Made by a program: the position numbers and the translations under genes
Shown: piece by piece, positions 1 to 8,992 of the stretch
How the letters are laid out: each line of letters begins with the position of its first letter
How positions within the stretch are numbered: the first letter of the stretch is position 1
The notes under the pieces: model-generated
Told to the model about the DNA's origin: nothing
Seen by the model: the letters and a program-made list of their open reading frames with translations, nothing else
Database searches by the model: none
DNA from: Hirschia sp964351655
GTDB lineage: Bacteria; Pseudomonadota; Alphaproteobacteria; Caulobacterales; Hyphomonadaceae
Direction of reading: 5' to 3'
Assembly: GCA_964351655.1 (NCBI GenBank)
Contig: CAYGPD010000014.1
Location: forward strand, 1 to 64,000
Length of the DNA: 64,000 bases

Positions 1-115
1 GTGCTCAGCGGCCTATCTTGTCTTAGCCTGAGCACCCTCTATTGAGCGACTGACAGACTTTTATTCCGCCCGTGGCAGTCCGCCTGCCAGAGCATCGTCC
101 CTATGCGTCAAAGCT

Positions 116-1813
116 TTAAAGCTGTCCTGCCTGTATCAAATCTGCTGCATAATTTGCGGATCGTGCCGAGAATGCCATATAGGTCAATGAGGGATTCTGA
201 CACCCTGCTGAAGTCATAAACGAGCCATCCGTCACAAACAGGTTTGGAATGTCATGCGCCTGACACCACCCGTTCAGGACTGAGGTTTTTGGATCCCGCC
301 CCATTCTCGCAGTTCCCATTTCATGAATCCTGTTACCCATCGGCGTTAAGTTTACAGGCGGAGCCGATATAGATGTACAGCCGGCAGCCTCAAGCATGGC
401 AATTCCATCCTTGCGCGCCTCTTCCATCATGATGCGCTCGTTCTCTCCCATTTTAGCGTCGAAAATTGCGAGAGGTAGCCCCCATTTATCTTTCTTCGTT
501 GGGTGCAAATACATTTTGTTCGCTTCATTTGGCAGCACTTCACCAAAAGAGTACAAGCCAATATGCCACGGACCTTTTCCTTTGTGTCCTTCCTTAAAGG
601 ATCGCCCTATTCCAGCTGCATTCATGAAACCATGCCCTGCTGGACCAGATCCGCCTTGAAACCCAAACCCACGAATAAACGGTTTATCATTCTCGGTCAC
701 ATTTGCGTAACGTGGAATATAAATTCCGCCCGGACGTCGCCCATAGACAGTCTTGTTTTCGAAGTCATTTAAAATTCCGGATATGGGTGGCCCACTCACA
801 TGATCCATAAGATTCAAGCCAAGCTGACCGGATGAATTTGCTAGCCCATTTGGAAAGGCCTCAGACTGTGATTGCAGCATAATCATAGTTGAACCAATGG
901 TCGATGCATTCAAGAAAATGACTTTAGCAGTGTAACGCGATTTCTGTTTCGTTTTCTGGTCAATTACATTGACCGCAGAAATACGCTTTGCTTTTGGATC
1001 ATACTCAAGCGACTCTACAATCGCATCATTTTTGATCGTGCAGTTATTTGTGTTCATCGCAGCAGGTAAAGTTGCATGCAATGAAGAGAAATAAGCCTTA
1101 AAACTACAGCCTTGCGCACACTGATTGCGAACCTGACATGGCCCTCTTCCAAGCTCCATCTGCTCTTCTGTAGGGTCTGTTAGGTGTGCAACACGTGCAT
1201 TGATTACATTTCGACCTGGAAATTTTTCTGCAACTGAAGATTTAAGATGCTTCTCAGGACATGTCATCTCAAATGGTGGCTGGAAAATACTGTCTGGAAG
1301 TTGCGGTAAATTCTCTTTTGAACCGGATATGCCGGCAAATTTTTCAACGTGATCATACCATGGCGCAATGTCTTCATAACGCACTGGCCAGTCAACACCA
1401 TGACCATCTTTAGCATTCGCCTCAAAATCCATCGGCGACAAACGGTAAGATTGACGTCCCCATGTCACTGAGCGTCCACCCGTGTGATATCCACGCAGCC
1501 AGTGAAAGTCTGTTCCATCAGCCATTTCATAGGGATGTTCATCATCTCGCACCCAATATTGATTTCCGGATGCATTTCTTGGATGCGGAACACCTTTCAC
1601 TTGTTGGTAATAGTGTTTTTCAATTTCTTCTTCCGGAACACGATCCAGATTCGGGCGCTCCCAAGGTGCCTCCAAGTCTTTATAATCGCGGGCGGGGTCA
1701 ATCTCTTTACCGCGCTCCAACACTAAGACCTTCAAACCACGCTCTGCTAATTCTTTCGCAGACCAACCACCGCTCATTCCAGAGCCTACTACAATCGCGT
1801 CAAAATCCGCCAT
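116..1813 (-). CDS. GMC-family FAD-dependent dehydrogenase (probable glucoside 3-dehydrogenase catalytic subunit)
   Basis: A 565-residue GMC oxidoreductase. The N-terminus holds the FAD-binding glycine motif (VVGSGMSGG, about residues 8-16) and ends in the usual GMC C-terminal domain with a HEMGTARMG segment and an NPSLT block. Homologues paired with a gluconate 2-dehydrogenase subunit 3-like protein oxidise sugars or sugar acids, notably the 3-hydroxyl of glycosides, and pass electrons to cytochrome c. The next gene upstream encodes exactly that small subunit, so a periplasmic sugar dehydrogenase is likely. No signal peptide is visible; export would depend on the Tat signal of the partner. 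A purine-rich GGAGCGAG lies before the ATG. It is the last gene of the 7789-116 operon. The precise substrate is inferred from the neighbouring DUF1080 and isomerase genes. Confidence 0.85.
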   Translation of the reverse strand: MADFDAIVVGSGMSGGWSAKELAERGLKVLVLERGKEIDPARDYKDLEAPWERPNLDRVPEEEIEKHYYQQVKGVPHPRNASGNQYWVRDDEHPYEMADGTDFHWLRGYHTGGRSVTWGRQSYRLSPMDFEANAKDGHGVDWPVRYEDIAPWYDHVEKFAGISGSKENLPQLPDSIFQPPFEMTCPEKHLKSSVAEKFPGRNVINARVAHLTDPTEEQMELGRGPCQVRNQCAQGCSFKAYFSSLHATLPAAMNTNNCTIKNDAIVESLEYDPKAKRISAVNVIDQKTKQKSRYTAKVIFLNASTIGSTMIMLQSQSEAFPNGLANSSGQLGLNLMDHVSGPPISGILNDFENKTVYGRRPGGIYIPRYANVTENDKPFIRGFGFQGGSGPAGHGFMNAAGIGRSFKEGHKGKGPWHIGLYSFGEVLPNEANKMYLHPTKKDKWGLPLAIFDAKMGENERIMMEEARKDGIAMLEAAGCTSISAPPVNLTPMGNRIHEMGTARMGRDPKTSVLNGWCQAHDIPNLFVTDGSFMTSAGCQNPSLTYMAFSARSANYAADLIQAGQL

Positions 1814-1828
1814 ATCACTCGCTCCGTT

Positions 1829-2377
1829 CTAAGTTGTTTCTATGTCAACACATGCGTCCCAGTATCCGGGCACAGGTTGGAAATCGAGTTCGAGTGTCGC
1901 GCCATCTTCAGATTGAAAATAGATTGTCGCAATTAGATTTTTCAATCCGCGATATCCAGAGACGCCCTTGCCTTCACCAAAAGAAGCGGCGTCTACAGCT
2001 GAAAGCGCTACAACCGCGATTTCATCGGATGCCTCAACAAACTTCCCACCCACCTGCTCATCCAATGCAATCTGGAGAGCCGACACAGTCTTTTTTTGCT
2101 TTTCTTGTGTTGAAGAATTTGCCCAATCAGCCATCAATCCATCTAAATAAGCGGGCACCTTCACATCGAGCGCTCCTGGGGTGTGAGTTCTCGGAATAAT
2201 GAGGTCGGCTACACGGCTTACAAGACGAATTTCTTCAGCATTAAAAAAACGTCCCGCCTGATCTTCCACCAGCGGAGTGACAGCGATTTGAGGATCATGC
2301 CCACACGCTGCCAATAAAGAAGCTCCGCCCACCGACACGATCATTCCTTGCAGGAATTTGCGACGATCTGTACTCAT
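1829..2377 (-). CDS. Gluconate 2-dehydrogenase subunit 3 family protein, Tat-exported lipoprotein
   Basis: A 182-residue small subunit of a membrane-associated sugar dehydrogenase. Residues 5-9 (DRRKF) form a twin-arginine motif, followed by a hydrophobic stretch and a lipobox-like LLAAC (Cys 25), so the protein should be exported folded and lipidated. The body matches the gluconate 2-dehydrogenase subunit 3 family, which escorts and anchors a GMC-type catalytic subunit. It lies 15 nt before the GMC gene, and AAGGAG stands 7 nt before its ATG. Its role is inferred to be carrying the signal-less GMC subunit through the Tat system and holding it at the membrane. Confidence 0.85.
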   Translation of the reverse strand: MSTDRRKFLQGMIVSVGGASLLAACGHDPQIAVTPLVEDQAGRFFNAEEIRLVSRVADLIIPRTHTPGALDVKVPAYLDGLMADWANSSTQEKQKKTVSALQIALDEQVGGKFVEASDEIAVVALSAVDAASFGEGKGVSGYRGLKNLIATIYFQSEDGATLELDFQPVPGYWDACVDIETT

Positions 2378-2393
2378 CTTTAGCTCCTTTGTA

Positions 2394-3266
2394 TCACTTG
2401 CTTAAGACTGGCATTTTGAATTTGGCATTCTTTAGAAATGTGAAGCTCTGGGAAATGGATGCCAACGGATCGGGCGCTTTATCATGCTCAACATAGGCAT
2501 GTTTTAATCCAGCCTTTTCGGCCTTAGCGAATATCGCAGCGAAATCTACAGTCCCCTGACCTACCGGGCATAATGTTCCATCTTCCTTGATGTCCTTCAC
2601 GTGAAAGAGCGGAAAACGTCCTGGGTTCGCTTCAATATATTCAACAGCACTTTTTCCAGCAGCATGAACCCAGCAAAGATCCAATTCCATCTTCACAAGA
2701 TCTGCATCCGTCTCGCTGAGTAATATATCGTATGGAATTTGCCCCTCTAATTCCACGAATTCAAATTCATGGTTATGATAGGCGAACCCAAGACCAGCAG
2801 CACGACAGGTCTCCGCTATTTTTGACAGGTTTTCTGCAACATTGCGATAGTCATCTAGACCCTTGCGGTGCTCATCAATCAAATAAGGAATTACCAGATA
2901 ATTGTGATTGAGTATTTGAGCAATATTGATTGCTTCTTCTAATTTCTCTTGTTGAAGGCAATCCACATAGCTCAGATGAAAGCTTGGAGCTTTCAAGTCT
3001 TCACCGTTTAATATGGTTTTATATTCTTGCGGTGTCGTATCAAAATATCCTGCAAATTCCACTTCACGATATCCGGCAGCTGCTACGCTTTTAAGAGCTA
3101 ATGTCGCATTTTCAGCCATCATTTCTTTGACAGTATATAACTGAACACCGCCGCGATCTGACCAAATTTCACCTGAAGATTGGTCTGAAGATTTTGCACC
3201 ACAAGCGCTTGCCAAGCCTGTTGTTGCAAGCGCACCCCATAAAAATTCTCTACGTCCTAAAAACAT
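2394..3266 (-). CDS. Sugar isomerase/epimerase-type TIM-barrel protein, Tat lipoprotein
   Basis: A 290-residue xylose-isomerase-like TIM barrel. The N-terminus has a twin-arginine (GRREF) and a lipobox LASAC (Cys 22), so it is predicted to be periplasmic and lipidated, unlike most of this cytoplasmic family. The usual metal-site pattern appears intact: a Glu in HNHEFEF, an Asp in ELDLCW, a His in FHVKD and a Glu in YVEHD. Related proteins act as isomerases, epimerases or lyases on keto sugars and often sit beside DUF1080 hydrolases and sugar dehydrogenases. Here it lies between those genes. I infer a reaction on a 3-keto-sugar or 3-keto-glycoside in the periplasm; the exact chemistry is not readable from sequence. 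Confidence 0.75.
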   Translation of the reverse strand: MFLGRREFLWGALATTGLASACGAKSSDQSSGEIWSDRGGVQLYTVKEMMAENATLALKSVAAAGYREVEFAGYFDTTPQEYKTILNGEDLKAPSFHLSYVDCLQQEKLEEAINIAQILNHNYLVIPYLIDEHRKGLDDYRNVAENLSKIAETCRAAGLGFAYHNHEFEFVELEGQIPYDILLSETDADLVKMELDLCWVHAAGKSAVEYIEANPGRFPLFHVKDIKEDGTLCPVGQGTVDFAAIFAKAEKAGLKHAYVEHDKAPDPLASISQSFTFLKNAKFKMPVLSK

Positions 3267-3269
3267 ATC

Positions 3270-4112
3270 TTAATGCCCTCCCGCATTGTCGGTATTTAGT
3301 CTCATCAGCTGAATGTTGCGAAACTCTACTGGTGCGCTTTCCGCTTGTAGCGCGATATACCCATCGGAGATCGCCAACCCATTTTTCATCATGTCATTTG
3401 CATTTTTAAGATCGGTGAGACGCTTATCAGCAGGGTCATATTGCGCGCCGCTAAATTCAAATGTCGGCTGACCATTGATCAATTGTTTGATCGTGCCATT
3501 GCCCAAAACTTCGACTTCATATTGCACCCATTCCCCCAAAGGGCGCACAGGTATTGCCGTCCGTATGCAATGTTCCGTTTCGATCTCACCATCGACCATC
3601 ACATTCGTACCTGGCGTACATACATTGCCCGTCGTGCGCGGAGAATTATCCGGCAACGCCCCGAGAAGTTGGCCCTCGACAGAAATCGGGAAGTATTGAT
3701 CTAGCTCAATACTTTCAGGCGATTGAGAATGCAGCATCACGCCTGAATTCACATTGGCCCAGCTCGCCCCACCAACCAGTTGCTCACCGAAGAACCGATA
3801 TTCCAACTTCAAGCGGTAATGCGAAAGTTTATCTTTGTAGAATAAATGGCCAAAGCGATCGTCAAATTTGTCATATCCCTCATATGAAACTCGAATAGCG
3901 CCATCGACGACCTCAAACGTCTTGTCTTTATCTTGGCCAACCGGCTCCATACTGATTTTGGGCATCCACCCGTTTAGGGTTTTACCATCAAAAATGGCTT
4001 CCCATTTGGGTGCCACATCTGCTGTGGGGGACGTGTCAGACTTTCCCTGACATCCAGTTGCTATGAGAAGAGCGACACCTCCCGCAAGCCATGTCTTATG
4101 CGATACTCTCAT
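3270..4112 (-). CDS. DUF1080 (3-keto-disaccharide hydrolase-like) lipoprotein
   Basis: A 280-residue protein with a lipoprotein signal (IATGC, Cys 21) followed by a concanavalin-like beta-sandwich of the DUF1080 / 3-keto-disaccharide hydrolase family. Recognisable pieces are FDGKTLNGW near residue 43, a VNSGVMLHS segment and the terminal FRNIQL strand. Family members cleave glycosides whose 3-OH has been oxidised to a ketone, which fits the adjacent sugar dehydrogenase and isomerase genes. A GGGAGG ribosome-binding site precedes the ATG, and the stop is 3 nt before the next gene, so it is in the same operon. A second DUF1080 gene is at 16905-17846 under the same presumed regulator. Confidence 0.8.
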   Translation of the reverse strand: MRVSHKTWLAGGVALLIATGCQGKSDTSPTADVAPKWEAIFDGKTLNGWMPKISMEPVGQDKDKTFEVVDGAIRVSYEGYDKFDDRFGHLFYKDKLSHYRLKLEYRFFGEQLVGGASWANVNSGVMLHSQSPESIELDQYFPISVEGQLLGALPDNSPRTTGNVCTPGTNVMVDGEIETEHCIRTAIPVRPLGEWVQYEVEVLGNGTIKQLINGQPTFEFSGAQYDPADKRLTDLKNANDMMKNGLAISDGYIALQAESAPVEFRNIQLMRLNTDNAGGH

Positions 4113-4137
4113 TCCTTACCTCCCAGCAGAATGCGAT

Positions 4138-4179
4138 AGCCGCTTTACCAATATTGTCGTGCATACAGGCAAAGCGGCT
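4138..4179 (-). terminator. Inverted repeat between MFS and DUF1080 genes
   Basis: Nine-base arms AGCCGCTTT (4138-4146) and AAAGCGGCT (4171-4179) can pair exactly around a 24-base loop. The repeat follows the stop of the MFS gene and precedes the DUF1080 start. No T-run follows, so it is not a strong intrinsic terminator. It may be a partial attenuator or an mRNA-stabilising hairpin within the operon. Confidence 0.4.
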
Positions 4180-4184
4180 GTAAA

Positions 4185-5423
4185 TTAGGCCTCAGACGGC
4201 TTTTTGTTTTCTTTAAATGTCAGCATGAAAATAACGGCGACAACGACAGACAAACCAGCCGGGATAAGCCACAGATTTTGCCAATCAATTTGACCAGCGA
4301 CGGTGTTTGTATTGGCGACCCAATTTGATAACTCTCCACCAATGAAAGTTCCCAAACCTAGTGTCACAAATGCTAGAAACGACTGTGCTCGACTGCGCGC
4401 TTCTTTAGGCAATTTGGCATCGACAAAGATTTGTCCCGCCACAAAGAAGAGATCATAGCAAAGCCCATGTAGCAAAATGCCTACAAGCGCCATTGAGAAT
4501 ATAATGCTCTCTCCCTCAAATCCATATGCAAACATCACATAGCGGATCGCCCAACAAACCATCCCAACGAGCAATGTAATTTTAAAACCAACCCGCACTA
4601 GAATCAGTGGTAAAAGTAGCATGAACCCAATCTCGGACATCTGCCCCAAGGACTGTAGTGCAACAGCGTTTTGTACATTCTTTTCAACAAGAAATGCGTT
4701 GGTGTAGCCATAGTAAAATGCAAGTGGAATACAAATCAGCAATGAGCAAAGGATAAACACCCAGAAAGACGGATCCTTCACTTTTCCCATGACATCAAGG
4801 CCCAACAGAGCAAGTAAACCTTGCACCTTCTGACCTTTGGCTGCTGGCGGTGTACTTGGAAGAAAAAAACCACCTACCCCAAGAACTAACGCACCAATAG
4901 CCGCAAGTTTCATTGGGAAAGCCGTCTGTTCGATTGTGATCTCAGCTCCTGTAGGTATCACCATCTTGGCGACGACAAAGCTCAATGCCAATCCTGCTGC
5001 GATCCACCCGATAGTACCAAACACGCGCACACCAGCAAACTGCTTTTGAGTATCTGTAATAGCATTCATTGCGATGGAGTTAGATAGCGCTAAAGTTGGC
5101 ATATAAGACAGCATATACCCAAGCGTAACCATGTAGAACAATGACTTATCGCCAGTCACTGTCGACAGGAACCACATCAAAGCTGCACCTATCAAATGCA
5201 AAATTGCGTAAACTTTTTGAGCAGAGAAAAAGCGGTCAGCGACCATCCCTACAAAAAGCGGTGCTAAAATCGCAGCCAAACCCTGCGTTGAAATTGCTCG
5301 CCCAATAATGTCACCAAAGCCAAGTTTGGCCATGTACGACCCAAGCGTCACGAACCATGCACCCCAGACAAAATACTGGAGAAACATCATGGTAGATAAT
5401 TGTATCCGTAGAACCGAATTCAT
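4185..5423 (-). CDS. MFS transporter, nucleoside/sugar:H+ symporter (NHS) family
   Basis: A 412-residue protein with about twelve hydrophobic segments. It opens with the sequence type seen in NupG/XapB-like permeases (LSTMMFLQYFVWGAWF), with a helix 2-3 loop in VADRFF and a late LGTFIGG segment. The family was named for nucleosides, but members in sugar loci are common. Its position between a DUF1080 hydrolase and a TIM-barrel isomerase suggests it imports the sugar, keto sugar or disaccharide handled by this operon. An AGAGGAAA ribosome-binding site stands before the ATG. Substrate is inferred only from context. Confidence 0.8.
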   Translation of the reverse strand: MNSVLRIQLSTMMFLQYFVWGAWFVTLGSYMAKLGFGDIIGRAISTQGLAAILAPLFVGMVADRFFSAQKVYAILHLIGAALMWFLSTVTGDKSLFYMVTLGYMLSYMPTLALSNSIAMNAITDTQKQFAGVRVFGTIGWIAAGLALSFVVAKMVIPTGAEITIEQTAFPMKLAAIGALVLGVGGFFLPSTPPAAKGQKVQGLLALLGLDVMGKVKDPSFWVFILCSLLICIPLAFYYGYTNAFLVEKNVQNAVALQSLGQMSEIGFMLLLPLILVRVGFKITLLVGMVCWAIRYVMFAYGFEGESIIFSMALVGILLHGLCYDLFFVAGQIFVDAKLPKEARSRAQSFLAFVTLGLGTFIGGELSNWVANTNTVAGQIDWQNLWLIPAGLSVVVAVIFMLTFKENKKPSEA

Positions 5424-5457
5424 GGACGTTTCCTCTAATTATTATTTTAGGCCGCCC

Positions 5458-6516
5458 TTATATGGACAGTCCCAAGATTTTTCTGTTCATACTCAAATCA
5501 CTGTCACCGCCAGCAAAATCGTCAAAGGCTTTGTCTGCCGGTTTGATAATGTGTTTGGCGACAAATTCTGCACCTTCGCGTGCGCCATCGGCGGAATTTT
5601 TAATACAGCATTCCCACTCAACAACGGCCCAGCCGTCGAAGTTTGCACATGTCAATTTGCTGAAAATACCACCAAAATCGATCTGCCCATCGCCAAGTGA
5701 TCTAAATCGGCCCGGACGATCCGCCCAAGATTGATATCCGCCATACACACCTGAGCGCCCATTGGGTCTAAACTCGGCGTCTTTAACGTGGAACATTTTG
5801 ATGCGGTCGCCATAATGATCAATGAAGCTCAGATAGTCTAAAAGCTGCAAATGCAAGTGGCTTGGGTCATACAAAATGTTTGCACGCGTATGCCCATCAA
5901 CGGCCTCAAGGAAACGCTCAAATGTAACACCATCATGCAGGTCTTCACCCGGGTGCAATTCATAACAAACATCCACACCAGAAGCGTCGAACGCATTCAA
6001 AATTGGCTTCCAACGCCGCGCTAATTCGGCAAATCCTTCTTCAACCAATCCCGCAGGACGTTGAGGCCAAGGATACATTGTGTGCCACATAAGCGCGCCA
6101 GAAAAACTCGCATGCGCATTCAAACCTAAATGCTCACTGGCTTTCGCAGCCATCAGTAATTGTTGGTGCGCCCATTCATGATATGCTTTGACATCCCCCT
6201 TTATGCCTTCAGGCGCAAAGCCCGCAAACATATCAGCATAGGCGGGATGTACAGCTAATAATTGCCCTTGAAGATGTGTTGAAAGCTCGGTGATCTCTAC
6301 GCCATGCTTAGCACATACGCCTTTGATCTCATCACAATAAGTCTTGCTTTCAGCAGCCAGCTTTAAATCAAAATATTTGCTATCCCACGTCGGAATCTGC
6401 ACGCCTTTATATCCAAGACTTGATGCCCAACCGACAATATTATCTAGCGTATCGAAAGGTGCTTCATCACCCAAAAACTGGGCTAAAAATAAAGCTGGGC
6501 CTTTAATCATTTTCAT
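5458..6516 (-). CDS. Sugar phosphate isomerase/epimerase family TIM barrel
   Basis: A 352-residue cytoplasmic xylose-isomerase-like TIM barrel without a signal peptide. The metal-binding set is present in order: Glu in CYELHPG, Asp-His in YDPSHL, His in MFHVKD and Glu in VVEWE. At 352 residues it is longer than the simple family members and has the extra C-terminal segment seen in proteins that pair with Gfo/Idh/MocA dehydrogenases. The dehydrogenase gene lies directly upstream (6581-7789). The two probably act on the same sugar in the cytoplasm, by dehydrogenation at C3 and isomerisation or elimination. The specific reaction cannot be assigned. Confidence 0.8.
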   Translation of the reverse strand: MKMIKGPALFLAQFLGDEAPFDTLDNIVGWASSLGYKGVQIPTWDSKYFDLKLAAESKTYCDEIKGVCAKHGVEITELSTHLQGQLLAVHPAYADMFAGFAPEGIKGDVKAYHEWAHQQLLMAAKASEHLGLNAHASFSGALMWHTMYPWPQRPAGLVEEGFAELARRWKPILNAFDASGVDVCYELHPGEDLHDGVTFERFLEAVDGHTRANILYDPSHLHLQLLDYLSFIDHYGDRIKMFHVKDAEFRPNGRSGVYGGYQSWADRPGRFRSLGDGQIDFGGIFSKLTCANFDGWAVVEWECCIKNSADGAREGAEFVAKHIIKPADKAFDDFAGGDSDLSMNRKILGLSI

Positions 6517-6580
6517 TTCAGAAACCTTTTCTCTGCGATCTCATCGAGCAGTTCTCGCCGCCTACGCAGCCTCTTAAATA

Positions 6581-7789
6581 CTAAACGAGCGGGGTCCATT
6601 TTTGATCTGATTTCGCACTTGCCAAAACTGTCTCGATAAAGCGCATTGAGCGCACACCGTCGGCTACGCCAAATCCTTCATCCACTTGCGTGTGCGCCAA
6701 ATCTACAAGCTCAGAAAAACGCTTATAAATATTGGCAAAAGCCTCAAGATATCCTTCTGGATGTCCAGCTGGTGTGCGGCACATATTTAATGTTGATGGG
6801 TGCAAATACGCATTATTAGATCCTGCGCGCAGCACTTTATCTGGACCATTCTGATCTAACTCAATCAGCGTATTTGGCGTCACATGGCTCCAGCGATACC
6901 CGCCTTTTTCGCCATAAACGGAAATCGTAATTCCGTTCTCTTCTCCTGCGGAGATTTGGCTCGCCATCAAAACGCCATTGGCACCTTGATCAAATTTCAA
7001 AAGCACAGACACATCATCATCAAGGCGGCGATGTTCCACAGCTGTATTCAGATCGGCACATACATGCGTCACACGCTGACCACTAATATACTCAGCAAGG
7101 GAATGAGCGTGTGAACCAATATCCCCTAAGCATCCTGCTGGACCGGATTTTTCAGGGTCTGTACGCCATGACGCCTGTTTATTTCCGCTCTCTTCAATGG
7201 GTTGCGACAACCATCCTTGAGGATAATTCACGACCACTTTACGCACTTTCCCAATCGCTCCAGAAGCCACGCGTTGGCGCGCTTCATTGACCATTGGATA
7301 ACCAAGATAGGTAAATGTCAGTACGTACAATAATCCAGATTGAGCCGCCAATTGTTGAAGCGTTTCAACTTCAGCTAAAGACAAAGTTGGCGGCTTATCA
7401 CACACAACATGGAAGCCATTTTTTAAAGCATCTCTAGCAGCACCAAAGTGCTGATAATTTGGTGTCACGATAGACGCAAACTGCATCCGCTCTTCAACCG
7501 GCAAACGCTTTTCTGCCTCAAACATTTCCTCGTGTGAGCGGTAAGCCCTTGAGGCTGGAATACCCAATTGAGCCGCCATAGTCTGGGTACGTTCCCAATC
7601 ACGACTAAAAACACCACAAACGAGTTGGACATCGCCATCAAGATTTGCTGCTAGGCGATGAATTTCTCCAATGAAAGCCCCAGGGCCTCCACCAATCATC
7701 CCCATACGAATAGCACGATGAGTACTGATAACCTTACCTCCCATGTCGTGGTGCAACGCTAGATGAAAGTCATCCGCCCGCTTATCCAT
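6581..7789 (-). CDS. Gfo/Idh/MocA family NAD(P)-dependent oxidoreductase
   Basis: A 402-residue dinucleotide-dependent dehydrogenase. The Rossmann glycine motif is GMIGGGPGAF (about residues 30-39), followed by the catalytic-lysine motif CDKPP and a middle GDIGSHAHSL segment typical of the family. Members oxidise a sugar ring hydroxyl or reduce a keto sugar. It is the first gene of the left operon, and a LacI-type operator lies 20 nt upstream of its start. The ATG at 7789 is kept, although GGAAATG is a modest ribosome-binding site. Internal ATGs near residues 16 and 29 are possible alternatives. I infer a role in interconverting 3-keto and hydroxy sugars. Confidence 0.82.
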   Translation of the reverse strand: MDKRADDFHLALHHDMGGKVISTHRAIRMGMIGGGPGAFIGEIHRLAANLDGDVQLVCGVFSRDWERTQTMAAQLGIPASRAYRSHEEMFEAEKRLPVEERMQFASIVTPNYQHFGAARDALKNGFHVVCDKPPTLSLAEVETLQQLAAQSGLLYVLTFTYLGYPMVNEARQRVASGAIGKVRKVVVNYPQGWLSQPIEESGNKQASWRTDPEKSGPAGCLGDIGSHAHSLAEYISGQRVTHVCADLNTAVEHRRLDDDVSVLLKFDQGANGVLMASQISAGEENGITISVYGEKGGYRWSHVTPNTLIELDQNGPDKVLRAGSNNAYLHPSTLNMCRTPAGHPEGYLEAFANIYKRFSELVDLAHTQVDEGFGVADGVRSMRFIETVLASAKSDQKWTPLV

Positions 7790-7808
7790 TTCATTACATT
7801 TCCGTCAC

Positions 7809-7822
7809 TGTAAACGATTACA
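7809..7822. promoter_or_regulatory. Candidate LacI-family operator, left operon
   Basis: TGTAAACGATTACA has five-base inverted arms (TGTAA/TTACA) around a central CG, the usual look of a LacI/GalR-family site. It lies between the divergent Gfo/Idh/MocA gene and the LacI gene, 20 nt from the start codon of the former, where binding would block the left operon. A related site is found in front of the second operon. Confidence 0.65.
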
Positions 7823-7923
7823 ATGATATTGGCAATATTGAAGTCGTTGGCATTATTGACCCAATCGATTATCCCGATACGATTACATATTAACGCAAAA
7901 ACAATCTCAGAAACGGGGCCTTA

Positions 7924-8943
7924 ATGGCGGGTATAAAAGACGTAGCCAATCTAGCGGGTGTATCAGTCGCTACCGTTTCTAGAACTATCAACGAACCCAA
8001 CAAGGTGACGAAAGAAACAAGGGTTGCCGTCCAAAAAGCGATTAAGTCCTTGGACTATCACCCCAACGTACTTGCGCGTGATTTTCGCACCCGTCGCACA
8101 TCACGCATAATTGTGCTGGTACCAGACATCTCAAATACATTTTTTTCTAATGTTATCAGAGGAATACAACGCCAAGCCAAAGAGTTCAATTATTCTGTCC
8201 TATTAGGTGAAACACGGAATGACAAAGGCATAGAGCGCGAATACGCCTCAATGGTCTTATCGCGCCAAGCTGATGGAATTATCCAATTTAGTCCCAGCAA
8301 TCCTTTTTCAGATCTAGTAAAGAGCAACAACCAAGCCCCTTATTTCTGGGTAAATGCATGCGAATGTCTATCGGATAAAATTACTCCCAAAGTGCAAATT
8401 GATAACGCCTCCGCAATGGAGACAATAACGAATCAAGTCCTTCAAATGGGACATACAAATATAAGTGTGCTGCTAGGACCAACAGACAGTCCGCTCACAA
8501 TTTCCCGATTATCTGGCGTTCATTCTGCAATGAAAAAAAATAAACTAGACCCCTCCGGTTTATTGAAACTGCAAGGCGACTTCTCTGCTAGGTCCGGCAC
8601 GATTGCTGCGACAGAACTTATGCAAACAAACGTAAAACCCACTGCGGTATTATGCTTCAATGATGAAATGGCATTTGGTCTAATTCATACTCTAAAAAAA
8701 GCAGGTCTATCTATCCCGAAAGATATGTCCGTTACTGGATTTGATGACATAGAACTTGCTCAATACTGCGACCCTCCCCTTTCCACAGTTTCCCAACCCG
8801 CTATGGAAATTGGCGCAGTCGCAATGACAGCTCTTCACAATCAGATAAATAAAGTAACCGGTGGAGCGCTCGAACACGTCCTTCCCGCAGACCTCATTGT
8901 ACGCAGCAGCATTGCAGCCCCGCGTCAGCGTCAGATCAGTTAG
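7924..8943 (+). CDS. LacI-family transcriptional regulator
   Basis: A 339-residue regulator. Residues 3-22 form the helix-turn-helix (IKDVANLAGVSVATVSR), with the hinge helix region NVLARDFRT, and the rest is a periplasmic-binding-protein-like effector domain ending in PADLIVRSS. The gene is divergent from the 7789-116 operon and convergent with the 17846-8993 operon. LacI-like palindromes occur before both operons (7809-7822 and 17918-17931), so it probably represses both and is released by a sugar or keto-sugar inducer. A purine-rich GGGGCC lies near the ATG. The inducer is unknown. Confidence 0.9.
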   Translation: MAGIKDVANLAGVSVATVSRTINEPNKVTKETRVAVQKAIKSLDYHPNVLARDFRTRRTSRIIVLVPDISNTFFSNVIRGIQRQAKEFNYSVLLGETRNDKGIEREYASMVLSRQADGIIQFSPSNPFSDLVKSNNQAPYFWVNACECLSDKITPKVQIDNASAMETITNQVLQMGHTNISVLLGPTDSPLTISRLSGVHSAMKKNKLDPSGLLKLQGDFSARSGTIAATELMQTNVKPTAVLCFNDEMAFGLIHTLKKAGLSIPKDMSVTGFDDIELAQYCDPPLSTVSQPAMEIGAVAMTALHNQINKVTGGALEHVLPADLIVRSSIAAPRQRQIS

Positions 8944-8957
8944 GCATCATCGCTAAA

Positions 8958-8984
8958 GCAGGTAGATACCACACACCTACCTGC
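8958..8984. terminator. Hairpin between convergent lacI-type gene and TIM-barrel gene
   Basis: Arms GCAGGTAG (8958-8965) and CTACCTGC (8977-8984) can form an 8-bp stem between the converging stops at 8943 and 8993. There is no T-run on either side, so termination strength is uncertain. Confidence 0.4.
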
Positions 8985-8992
8985 CCGCATGC

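Noticed and set aside
74..88. GGCAG/CTGCC hairpin downstream of the GMC gene
   Set aside because: Only five base pairs and no T-run; too weak to call a terminator.
1462..2199. 245-codon open frame on the plus strand
   Set aside because: Antisense to the GMC and subunit 3 genes, with no recognisable domain.
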